Part shown: positions 1-8,202 of the stretch, piece after piece
Layout of the letters: each line of letters begins with the position of its first letter
How positions within the stretch are numbered: the stretch's first letter is position 1
DNA from: Saprospiraceae bacterium
GTDB taxonomy: Bacteria; Bacteroidota; Bacteroidia; Chitinophagales; Saprospiraceae
Reading direction: 5' to 3'
DNA length: 64,000 nucleotides
Assembly (NCBI GenBank): GCA_028285545.1
Contig: JANQPA010000037.1
Coordinates: 1 to 64,000, forward strand
Notes under the pieces: generated by a model
The model's input: the letters and a program-made list of their open reading frames with translations, nothing else
The model's database searches: none
Told to the model about the DNA's origin: nothing
Program-made: the position numbers and the translations under genes

Positions 1-2697
1 GGAATGTCCCTGTAGAGTCACTAGGCATTGACCGGATTGAGCATCCCAGATTTTAGCGGTTTTGTCGTCGGAAGCGGTGACAATGCGGTTGCCATTAGAG
101 CTAAAAGCGCAACTCCTGACCCAGTCTGAATGACCCTTTAGAGTCACTAGGCATTGACCGGATTGAGCATCCCAGATTTTAGCGGTGTTGTCGTAGGAAG
201 TGGTGACAATGCGGTTGCCATTAGAGCTAAAAGCGCAACTCATGACCCAGGAGGAATGACCCTTTAGAGTCACTAGGCATTGACCGGATTGAGCATCCCA
301 GATTTTAGCGGTGTTGTCGTCGGAAGCGGTGACAATGCGGTTGCCATTAGAGCTAAAAGCGCAACTCCTGACCCAGTCTGAATGTCCCTGAAAGAAAAAG
401 TTATTTTCCCTAAGTACTCCATTTGATACATTTGCTGCTATCCTGGGCTGAGAAAGCTTACAATTATTAAAAGAAAAATTTTTGAAGACAAGTTGTTCTA
501 GGTTTGCAGCACTTAATTCCCCACGTTGTTCTTTCCAGATGGTCAAAATATTCCAGGGAATATATTCGATTTGTTCAGTATCAAAGATACCTTTGCATTG
601 TTCCAGAAGTTTAGATAGATTATTGTCCAAATGAAAACCTTCTTTACTCCACTGCCACCTTTTTAACTCCTCATCCCATTCCATTTGATTAGTATGCTCT
701 TCTTCAATTTCACCTAGGATTTGACGAACATAGAAATCTAGAGGGGCTTTTTTGAGAACTTGGGGAAATGTTTTGTTGTTAAGACAAATCTGGATTTGGT
801 TTTGTACGTGTCTTGCTGCGAAATAATCACGAAAATTTTGATGTAGAAAACGAAAGTTTTCTCCATCATCGGCCAAAATAGCTAATTCTTTTACTACTAT
901 ATCTTTGATGATTAAGTTAAATAACTGCCGATGACTACCCTGAAATTCTTCCTCATTTAAGTTTGTATCGAAGAATTCAAAAGCATCAAAGAAATCATCA
1001 TTTATTAAGTTCTTTACTCCCCAAACCATCAACTCCTTCAATCCCGGTTCATCTATATTTGGACTGGTTTTTTGAATAAAGAATATTCCACTTTGTTGCA
1101 TCTCCCAGCCAATAAAGGGTAACAAATGTTCTAAAATGAATCTATGAAAGGCTTGCTTAGATGGATCAGTTGAATACTGCTCCTCTATTTTGATCCGCTG
1201 AATAGCTTCCACATTATAGAGCATTTCACCGGTACTGCTTACTTCTTCTTTAAGTATATTTTTATCTAGATAACGCTGTGGTAATTCACTTTGAGCACCG
1301 TAAATACTGAGCATCATGGGATTGCCCAGTAGTTCTTTAAGTCTGAGGTCATTGGGTGCTTCTTTTTGTAAGTATTTACTGATTTGCTGATCCTTAAGAG
1401 CTTGTAATTCTAGTAATTGGAAGGTATGCCACTGATGAGCCTCCCTCATATCTACTCTGGAGGTTAAAAGAATCTGGACTCCGGGAAATTTATCCTGAAG
1501 CCTCATTCTATTAATTTCTAATAGTAGGGGATTACTGGAGGCGGTTACTTCATTTAGGCCATCTAATAGTAAAATGATATGAGGAGCTTTTTCCCCTTGC
1601 GCATCAATATTGGAAGATTTCAATAATTCTTCAATATTTAGATTCACATAATACTCCCGGATATAATTTTCAATAAACCCCTCTTTTTGCCAGCTATTAA
1701 ACTCATTGAGTTGAACGAAAATAGGCACAGGAGTCATTGGATCGTCTTTTTTTACCCATCTTTCCCACAATCTTAAAAGAGTAACTGTTTTGCCCATACC
1801 TCCAGGACCAACAATCATGGCATGATGACAGGCTTCTTTCCATAACAGAGGCAGACTATTATGAAGAGATTGCTGCTGATCATTCAATTTGATGTTATCA
1901 TCAATTAGTTTTTTCTCTTCATTTTTGATGTCCTTTATTCCTGCCAGCATGGAATCTTTAATATTTAGATGCCGGAATCGCCCTTCCTTAGTATCTGTAA
2001 ATGCTGAATGTCTCTCCTTTGAAGCTATTCGTAATTTTTGCATCAATTCCAATCTACTTTCTTGTTCAACGGATTGAATTGACCAATCTAAAACAGTTTC
2101 ATCCTGAACATATAATGCCCAGGGAAATTGATTTTCTTGTGCCCCTCTAAGACTGAGACATCGAAGGGAAATATCAAGATTTTCATTCTTATCTTTTACC
2201 AGGGATGAGGCCTTCTCATAAGATTCCCTAATAGTATACCCACCGGCAATGGCTTGATAAAATTGCCGGGCTAAAACTACCGCTCTTTTATCCTCAATAT
2301 TGGCATTGGTTGCAATGACTGCAGGTATTCCTTTTTGAAAGAGGTCATCCACCTGAGCCTGGTTATTGCAGCCGTTTAGAAAGACTAATTTCAAGTTTTT
2401 CTGAAGTCCCAGAGGAGTGCTGAAATATTGAGATCTTCCTTTAGCGCCATATAATTCCAATGATTTACTTTCAGAATGACCTCCATAGTGTAGTATATAA
2501 ATTTGATCTCTAAAGGTGTTTAGGTAACTACTAATCTGTTCTAAGGTAGGATGTCCAATATTTTGAAACTCTATTTTTTCTTCTTTATGGATATTTTTGA
2601 GCTCATCAAAACAAGCTTTATGTTCTTCACCGAGTCTAAGAGAAGACTGGGCATCATTTGCAAAAGCAAACATGAATATGGGGCGTTTCTTTGACAT
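1..2697 (-). CDS. CHAT-NACHT-WD40 protein (NLR-like STAND NTPase), C-terminus beyond the window
   Basis: The frame is open for 899 codons from the ATG at 2697 down to the left edge, so the C-terminus is missing. Residues 1-165 are a CHAT caspase-like protease: the HYGGH motif supplies His74 and LNGCNN supplies Cys110, the expected catalytic dyad. Residues about 290-600 are a NACHT NTPase, with Walker A GPGGMGKT at 297-304 and a Walker B motif LLLDGLNE, followed by a helical region. From about residue 770 onward it carries WD40 repeats of 42 residues (HSDWV...KIWD). The family is known for ligand sensing through repeats, ATP-driven oligomerisation and protease activation, as in bacterial STAND defence and eukaryotic NLR proteins. 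A defence or cell-death role here is inference. It is divergent from the adenosine-deaminase-like gene. Confidence 0.9.
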   Translation of the reverse strand, partial: MSKKRPIFMFAFANDAQSSLRLGEEHKACFDELKNIHKEEKIEFQNIGHPTLEQISSYLNTFRDQIYILHYGGHSESKSLELYGAKGRSQYFSTPLGLQKNLKLVFLNGCNNQAQVDDLFQKGIPAVIATNANIEDKRAVVLARQFYQAIAGGYTIRESYEKASSLVKDKNENLDISLRCLSLRGAQENQFPWALYVQDETVLDWSIQSVEQESRLELMQKLRIASKERHSAFTDTKEGRFRHLNIKDSMLAGIKDIKNEEKKLIDDNIKLNDQQQSLHNSLPLLWKEACHHAMIVGPGGMGKTVTLLRLWERWVKKDDPMTPVPIFVQLNEFNSWQKEGFIENYIREYYVNLNIEELLKSSNIDAQGEKAPHIILLLDGLNEVTASSNPLLLEINRMRLQDKFPGVQILLTSRVDMREAHQWHTFQLLELQALKDQQISKYLQKEAPNDLRLKELLGNPMMLSIYGAQSELPQRYLDKNILKEEVSSTGEMLYNVEAIQRIKIEEQYSTDPSKQAFHRFILEHLLPFIGWEMQQSGIFFIQKTSPNIDEPGLKELMVWGVKNLINDDFFDAFEFFDTNLNEEEFQGSHRQLFNLIIKDIVVKELAILADDGENFRFLHQNFRDYFAARHVQNQIQICLNNKTFPQVLKKAPLDFYVRQILGEIEEEHTNQMEWDEELKRWQWSKEGFHLDNNLSKLLEQCKGIFDTEQIEYIPWNILTIWKEQRGELSAANLEQLVFKNFSFNNCKLSQPRIAANVSNGVLRENNFFFQGHSDWVRSCAFSSNGNRIVTASDDNTAKIWDAQSGQCLVTLKGHSSWVMSCAFSSNGNRIVTTSYDNTAKIWDAQSGQCLVTLKGHSDWVRSCAFSSNGNRIVTASDDKTAKIWDAQSGQCLVTLQGHS
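5..382 (-). repeat. Three near-identical 126-bp WD40-coding repeats
   Basis: Copies at 5-130, 131-256 and 257-382 each encode one 42-residue WD40 repeat. The copies differ at only a handful of bases. The changes alter residues at HS(D/S)WV(R/M)S, at T(A/T)S(D/Y)D(N/K)T and once at L(K/Q)G. The array probably continues past the left edge. Such identity points to recent duplication or gene conversion. Confidence 0.9.
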
Positions 2698-3205
2698 GTA
2701 TTACTCGTATAATGTTTTGGGGAATCTATTTTTTTCATCCTACTCAAGCTAAATTTAATGATTTTTTGCATTTTATTTTATCCTGATTTCTAGGGAGCTG
2801 AAGCCTTGGAAAACACTAAAACTATTCTTGACTACTTCATCTTTCATTCCTTGCAGGTGAGTTGGTATCAAGGGTGACTTGACTTTGGCTAGGTGAACTT
2901 GATGCTATTATCCCAAGTTGTCGAGTAGTATTAGAGAAGATTTTTTTGTAAATTAGATTGCATAAAAACTAAATATCAGTTAAACCATTTAAACCCAGGT
3001 TATAAAAATCATGACAAGACTCAGTTATCCATTATCCTGCCTTTTAATGTCTGGATACCAAATATTTGAGCTTCTTAATCCAGAAATAATCAATGAATTT
3101 ATTGTTATACATCGGTCATTAACTTATGAATAAATAGTCCTTACAGGTAAAATAGATTTAGTATTTGTATTGATTTCCTTATGGTATATTAGAAATATAA
3201 AATCA
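2698..3205. other. Divergent intergenic region
   Basis: About 500 bases lie between the divergent NACHT and adenosine-deaminase-like genes and must hold both promoters, but I see no clear Bacteroidota -33/-7 pair. A 40-codon ATG frame at 3011-3133 has no recognisable features and is not called as a gene. Confidence 0.5.
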
Positions 3206-4753
3206 ATGAACTCTTTTTTGGAATCACGATATTTAAAGCTTTCAACTTTCTTCTTATTAGGGTCATTTGCGGCTTTTCTTTTGGCTACTAACACCTTGTT
3301 TTCTCAGTCCATAACGAACGAATCCTTTGACCAATGGCGGAAAAATGATCCAACTATAATTTCAAAATTATTAAATGAGATGCCAAAAGGCGGTGAGCTT
3401 CACTCTCATCTTTCAGGCGCAATACATTTTGATGATTTATATAAAATCGCATTAAAATACGACTATCAGGTTTATATTGATAAAGATACCATTGGATTTG
3501 TTTTACCACTTGATCGAAGCATCAAAGAAGAAAGACGCACAAAATTTCAACAAAGATGTAAGGAAAACGCGGAAAATTGTTTTGAAGCTAAAAATCTAAA
3601 TGATGAACAAAGGGATAAACTAAAATCAGCTTTAATTATTGATAAAAATGATTTGCAATCCACAGAACGCCACTCCTATAAATCCTTTAACACAGTCTTT
3701 GATGCATTAGATGATTTAACGGATAATGCCGATTTAATTCCTGAGCTTATCCAATTGGCTATGATTGACGCTTCAACGCATAATTTATCCTACATAGAAT
3801 TAAAAATGTCACCATATGGCAGGTCAAACTTTAAAAGAGAAAATGTCAAAATAGAAACGCTTCTTGAAAATATTTCTTCAGCAATTGAGGAACAAAACAA
3901 GGCATTTGAACAATCAAATCGGAAAAAAGTTATTACTAAAATTATTGCACAAATTAATAGGACTGATCCACTAAGACCAGGAGGTGCCACAGATTTTGAA
4001 CCAATAAAATGTACTCAGGATTGTTATTTGAAAAAAAATAAAAACTATCTACATTCAAGATTAAGGCAAGCCTATTATCTCGCAAGCCTTTCACCTTACA
4101 ATGATCTGCTAGTAGGCATTGATTTTGTTGGTCTACCTGAAAATGAAATATCAACGAAACCTAATCTGAATTATTTATTGGGAAGCCTTAGAGCAGAATT
4201 TGGGAATGTTAATATAACTATGCATGCAGGTGAAAGCAATAGGCCTGGTTGGTACGACCATGTTGCAGAGGCCGTTAATATGGGAGCACTACGAATTGGT
4301 CATGGTGTAAACCTGGTTCAAGATATGGAAACGTGGGATTTAATTTGTCGACGAGGCACACCAATTGAAATCAATCTTACAAGCAATGTTTTACTTGGGG
4401 TTGTAAATAAATTGGAAAATCACCCTTTCCCATTGCTTTTTAATAAAAGTAGTTGTGCTATATCTAAAACTGAAAAAGGAAAACCTACAAATGATCCTGT
4501 CACCTTAAATACTGACAATGCGGGAATTTTTCAAACTAATATGAGCAATGAGTTTTGTCTTGCAGCATTATATTTTGACCTTTCTTGGGAAGATATTAAG
4601 CAACTTGCACGCAATAGTTTAAAATATAGTTTTGCCACCCCCACAACACGAAGAAATTTGGTCGAAAACTGGGATAAAGAAATATCAATTTTCGAACAGA
4701 CTTGGCAACCTATGACTGACAATACAAACTGTAAGTATCCGTCATTAAACTGA
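3206..4753 (+). CDS. Exported adenosine deaminase-like metal-dependent deaminase
   Basis: This is an amidohydrolase-fold purine deaminase, expected to hydrolyse adenosine or a related nucleoside to the inosine form with release of ammonia. Visible motifs are HSHLSG (HxH metal ligands), HAGES, IGHGV, and TDNAG near the C-terminus. Classical enzymes have TDDP at that last site, so the second Asp is Asn here. The N-terminus has a hydrophobic stretch of about 20 residues ending near LFSQ, a signal peptide typical of this phylum, so the protein is probably periplasmic or secreted like ADGF-type deaminases. I chose the ATG at 3206 over an upstream TTG at 3170, because it leaves a normal signal peptide. 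The length of 515 residues exceeds cytosolic ADA (about 340), with an insert between the HxH and HAGE motifs. Substrate is uncertain. Confidence 0.8.
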   Translation: MNSFLESRYLKLSTFFLLGSFAAFLLATNTLFSQSITNESFDQWRKNDPTIISKLLNEMPKGGELHSHLSGAIHFDDLYKIALKYDYQVYIDKDTIGFVLPLDRSIKEERRTKFQQRCKENAENCFEAKNLNDEQRDKLKSALIIDKNDLQSTERHSYKSFNTVFDALDDLTDNADLIPELIQLAMIDASTHNLSYIELKMSPYGRSNFKRENVKIETLLENISSAIEEQNKAFEQSNRKKVITKIIAQINRTDPLRPGGATDFEPIKCTQDCYLKKNKNYLHSRLRQAYYLASLSPYNDLLVGIDFVGLPENEISTKPNLNYLLGSLRAEFGNVNITMHAGESNRPGWYDHVAEAVNMGALRIGHGVNLVQDMETWDLICRRGTPIEINLTSNVLLGVVNKLENHPFPLLFNKSSCAISKTEKGKPTNDPVTLNTDNAGIFQTNMSNEFCLAALYFDLSWEDIKQLARNSLKYSFATPTTRRNLVENWDKEISIFEQTWQPMTDNTNCKYPSLN

Positions 4754-4796
4754 TAGAAAACTTTAACTAAACATTTTGGCACTAAATGAAAAAAAG

Positions 4797-5540
4797 ATGA
4801 TTAATGAAAGGAACTACATAAATATAGACCAAGATAGGGATCTAGATACTCCTATTTATCGCGTATACAATAGCAATTGGTTATTATCAATGTTTACTAA
4901 AAATGAAAATGTTTTAGTTAAACCTTCACTTTGGGATGACCCATTTGAAAATTTTATTTTGAATACAGCTGCAATAAAATTAAAAAATCAAGCTAGGTTT
5001 GATTTAGAAGCAAGAAATCAATATTACGGTCAGTGTTGGTCATTAATTGAAGAATCAGATGCAATGTGGCGAATTTATTCTCACGATAAGAATGGAATAA
5101 AAGTTAAAACTACAATAAGAAAATTATTTTCCTCTTTGAAGCAATCTGCGAATGACCTTATAGGTAATCCATTCATAGGTAAAGTGAAATACCTACATAT
5201 AAATTTATTAAAACAAAGAATTATGGACGAAAGTTGGCTTGAACTAGAAAGTTTTTCATATGAAAGTCAAGCAACATCTCTTATGTTTAAAAGATTAGAA
5301 TTTGAACATGAAAAGGAAGTAAGGTTACTGTTTCGTAATAGTTTTGATAAAAATTCCAATTCAGATCTATATCATTATAAGATTGATCCTCATGATTTAT
5401 TTGAGGAAATAGTCTTTGACCCAAGAATTTCATATGAAATATTTGAAGTGTATAAATCCTTTCTTAAGGAAAAAATAGGGTACAAACAGCCAATAAAACA
5501 ATCTGAGTTATATAAAATTCCAGATCTCTTAGACCTATAA
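4797..5540 (+). CDS. DUF2971 family protein
   Basis: The 247-residue protein matches the DUF2971 pattern: an N-terminal YRVYNSNWL region, SLWDDPFEN, QCWS followed by ESDAMWRIYS and the GIKVKT motif, and a late KRLEFEHEKEVRLLF block. No biochemical function is established for the family, which often occurs in accessory and mobile regions. I start at the ATG at 4797 rather than an in-frame TTG at 4776. It lies 43 bases behind the deaminase-like gene in the same direction and may be co-transcribed. There is no signal peptide, so it is cytoplasmic. The family assignment is from remembered motif order. Confidence 0.7.
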   Translation: MINERNYINIDQDRDLDTPIYRVYNSNWLLSMFTKNENVLVKPSLWDDPFENFILNTAAIKLKNQARFDLEARNQYYGQCWSLIEESDAMWRIYSHDKNGIKVKTTIRKLFSSLKQSANDLIGNPFIGKVKYLHINLLKQRIMDESWLELESFSYESQATSLMFKRLEFEHEKEVRLLFRNSFDKNSNSDLYHYKIDPHDLFEEIVFDPRISYEIFEVYKSFLKEKIGYKQPIKQSELYKIPDLLDL

Positions 5541-5674
5541 TGGGGTACTGCTTACAAAACTAAAAGGTAGACTTAATACCAATCCCTAAAGATTATTCAA
5601 GGAAAAATGAAAATTTGTATTTCTAACTCCAGGTTATTCAGAAATCTATAGTCAGGTAATAACAATGGCACTTA

Positions 5675-6502
5675 GTTCCCAAAAGCACCTTTGTTTTCAT
5701 TATTAATTACCTCAAAAATTATGCTGAAGACTTACATGATGCCTTACCTCAGGTAAATATTTTAAGATCAAATATAGGAGCGGTTCAGTCATTAGCTAAA
5801 AATGGTACTGCTCATCCAACCAGTCAATGTGGCATCTTGGTGGAATGCTATTAAAATGGCAGATACTTTATGGATAAAGCTCTGGCTTTTACTGAAGATA
5901 AAATTGAGGAAGGGGAAAGCTTTTTTGATGTCTTTAAAATATCTGAGGCTTATCTAAATCAAGGATCTAATTTCTTTCGATATACATCTGAACTCAATGA
6001 ATGCCTCAACATTCATAATAGCCGAAGAACATTTCTGGCCATCTCCAAATATTTAAGAGCAGTTGAAAATCGGACAGTAAAACCTATTCTTTGTGATACT
6101 ACCTTCAATAACCTGGTTACTGGTATAGATGAAAATAATCTAACTGAAGTTAATGAAGCCCTTCTTGAAAAGGTAAAACCAGTAGTTACTAATTATGGAA
6201 GTGTGGAAGCAATCCCACATTTAGCTCTTTTACTAGAAGCTGATGGAATTAAATTCCTGAGTCAGTCAGATATGCTTAATGATAAGCGAAACACCACCAA
6301 TGCTCAGCATTTTAAAATGATTGAAAAGCTTGGCTAGAAAGCAGAAGAGGATGCCAAGACTGCCAGAGCTGATTTAATTGATTTTTTATATCAGAAAACT
6401 GATCTTTATCTAGATTGGAAAGCTAGTCCATGTTATGTAGATTTTGATGAAGAAATAGAAAGGGCTTATTCAAATGGCCATGTAGGAGGAATTTTGTTAT
6501 AA
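5675..6502 (+). pseudogene. Decayed gene of unknown function (two frameshifts, one nonsense codon)
   Basis: A coding-like reading runs VPKSTFVFIINYLKNY... to about 5823, shifts frame for a short NVASWWNAIKMADT piece, and shifts back near 5866 into MDKALAFTEDK. It then meets an in-frame TAG at 6335-6337 and continues for 55 more sense codons (KAEEDAKTARADLIDFL...) to TAA at 6500-6502. The intact ancestor would have been about 275 residues. The layout loosely recalls DUF6712-type phage structural proteins of Bacteroidota, but that is weak. The longest intact piece is 5870-6337 (155 codons). A decaying gene fits an old mobile island. Confidence 0.6.
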
Positions 6503-6643
6503 ATTCTCATTGAATTTTTCTGAATACATTCTTAATCTCAACAGTTGAATAATTACAAATGATTAAAAGGCAAAATATCTTATTAGATATAGAAATTAAA
6601 CGCAATTGTTTAACTACTAGTTGGCAGCAACAAAAAATGGAAA

Positions 6644-7798
6644 ATGGATTTAATTATAGATAAGAAACTTTTGGAAAGAACTAATAGAGATATATCTAAT
6701 GAAGAATTACTTTTTTCAATGTTACTATATGATACTTTATGGGTGTCATCTGAGTTTGAATTTGATAAATCTATTTTAGGAAAAACTCTTCAAAAAGAAG
6801 GTGTAATTAAAGTAATTCCCAAAAAATACCATGAGAATTCCACATCAAGTATATCAAGCCTAATTAATAAAGGAACAAAATCAAGCAACTTAATTATTGG
6901 TTATGAGGACATGACTCTACAGCAATATATCTCCCTCTTTGAGGGTGTTTTTGATGACAAAGAGAAATTATATAATAGCTGGTTAGAAATCGAAGAAGCA
7001 AAAGGAGAAAAACAATTTTACGAAGATTATATTTCTACTTTATTGGGATTATTTAGAGAAATAATTTGGGAAGGATATTCTGTTTTGCAAACTCCAAACA
7101 AAATCAAGAACCCTGAATTCTTTAATGATACTCAAATTAACTTTCCCTTTTTTTTATACCATGAAAAATTTAACTCTGTAAAGGATATTCTATCATATCT
7201 ACATGAATCTAAAAATCTGAGAGAACTACATCAATTAGGAATGGAAGGTATTGAAGAAGACATTGAGAAACTGTATTACATCAATGAATTCGTATACTTA
7301 AAAGAACTTCTTGAATACTCACTTGATAATTCCTTGCCAATAAAACTAAATCTACCAACAGTAAAGGGGAATTTAAATGAAAGCCCAATATGGGATGACA
7401 ATACATATAGAATTTATAAAATCATCATTGAAGAAATAAATTTTTTACCTAAACTTAGATCAATAGAAGATGTTTTTAGGCTAAGAGAAAAAAGTGAAAT
7501 AATTCGATTTCGAGAATTACTTCACCATTATAATCATCTACTTTATTCTGGTGATTTTAGTTTAGAAGACAAATTTCGGAAAGATTTAAAAAAAGCGAAT
7601 AGAGAGATTAAACGATTGCCCAACGTTCAAAAAATTGGAGGTTGGATAACATATGTTTCTTTGCCATTTATTGCTATTGATATAGCATTAGGACTTCCGA
7701 TTGGTTCTTTAATAACAGCCGTTGGAGGGGCATATCAAATAAAAGCTGATTCAATCAAAAGGAAATATTCTTGGCTATTGTTTGGAAATAGTGTATGA
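6644..7798 (+). CDS. Hypothetical protein with C-terminal hydrophobic hairpin
   Basis: I do not recognise this 384-residue protein. It starts at a clear ATG. Residues 1-335 are hydrophilic, rich in Glu, Lys, Leu and Ile, and probably mainly helical. Near the C-terminus two hydrophobic stretches (WITYVSLPFIAIDIALG and LPIGSLITAVGGAY, about 347-375) could form a membrane hairpin, followed by a basic tail. The gene is very AT-rich compared with the core genes to the right, consistent with acquisition by transfer. It stands in the same direction as the TIR gene 400 bases downstream. An effector that inserts in the membrane is one possibility, but there is no direct evidence for it. Confidence 0.7.
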   Translation: MDLIIDKKLLERTNRDISNEELLFSMLLYDTLWVSSEFEFDKSILGKTLQKEGVIKVIPKKYHENSTSSISSLINKGTKSSNLIIGYEDMTLQQYISLFEGVFDDKEKLYNSWLEIEEAKGEKQFYEDYISTLLGLFREIIWEGYSVLQTPNKIKNPEFFNDTQINFPFFLYHEKFNSVKDILSYLHESKNLRELHQLGMEGIEEDIEKLYYINEFVYLKELLEYSLDNSLPIKLNLPTVKGNLNESPIWDDNTYRIYKIIIEEINFLPKLRSIEDVFRLREKSEIIRFRELLHHYNHLLYSGDFSLEDKFRKDLKKANREIKRLPNVQKIGGWITYVSLPFIAIDIALGLPIGSLITAVGGAYQIKADSIKRKYSWLLFGNSV

Positions 7799-8202
7799 AA
7801 TTTAAAAGCTACTGCCAACTCTGCTTCAGCGGCCATGCCCAGCAAAATCTGAGCACGTCACTGGCGCTAACCGTTCCACTAACAATATTTAACCATCCAA
7901 ACTCCCCCATTGCCACTCCCCACCAATATGCCAATTTTTTAGGTGCTCAATAAAAAGGAAAAAAAGACTTACATCCAAAACAATTACTGTCAACCAAGAA
8001 CACATCGCCTGCCTGGGCCAGGCCATCACCTATTACATGTGTCCGATTGTTTACAACCAAGGCCCTATCCTGGCTAAATTATTTGATGAGGTAGCCTTTT
8101 TTGTCCGGTTTGTGAATAGGTAGCACAGAAGGCCTTTGAAAAAGGAAACTGACAGGCTTTGGCCTCCTCAGTTTTTTTTATCTTTCTGGAAAAACCCTTG
8201 GT
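7799..8202. other. Intergenic region with possible coding remnant
   Basis: There is no intact gene in these 404 bases. A protein-like frame at roughly 7970-8123 (TVNQEHIACLGQ, ITYYMCPIVYNQGP, KLFDEVAFF) ends at a stop and lacks an obvious start, suggesting a fragment of a lost gene. The stretch 7820-7875 is notably richer in GC than its surroundings. Confidence 0.35.

Noticed and set aside
1..382. Regular 126-bp repeats at the left edge as a CRISPR or satellite array
   Set aside because: They are in frame, encode WD40 repeats and have no spacer-repeat alternation.
3011..3133. A 40-codon ATG frame in the divergent spacer
   Set aside because: No signal, membrane helix or family resemblance, and no coding bias apparent by eye.
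1..4753. A RADAR defence system (ATPase plus adenosine deaminase)
   Set aside because: The ATPase is a CHAT-NACHT-WD40 protein and not RdrA, and the deaminase has a signal peptide and lacks the size expected of RdrB.
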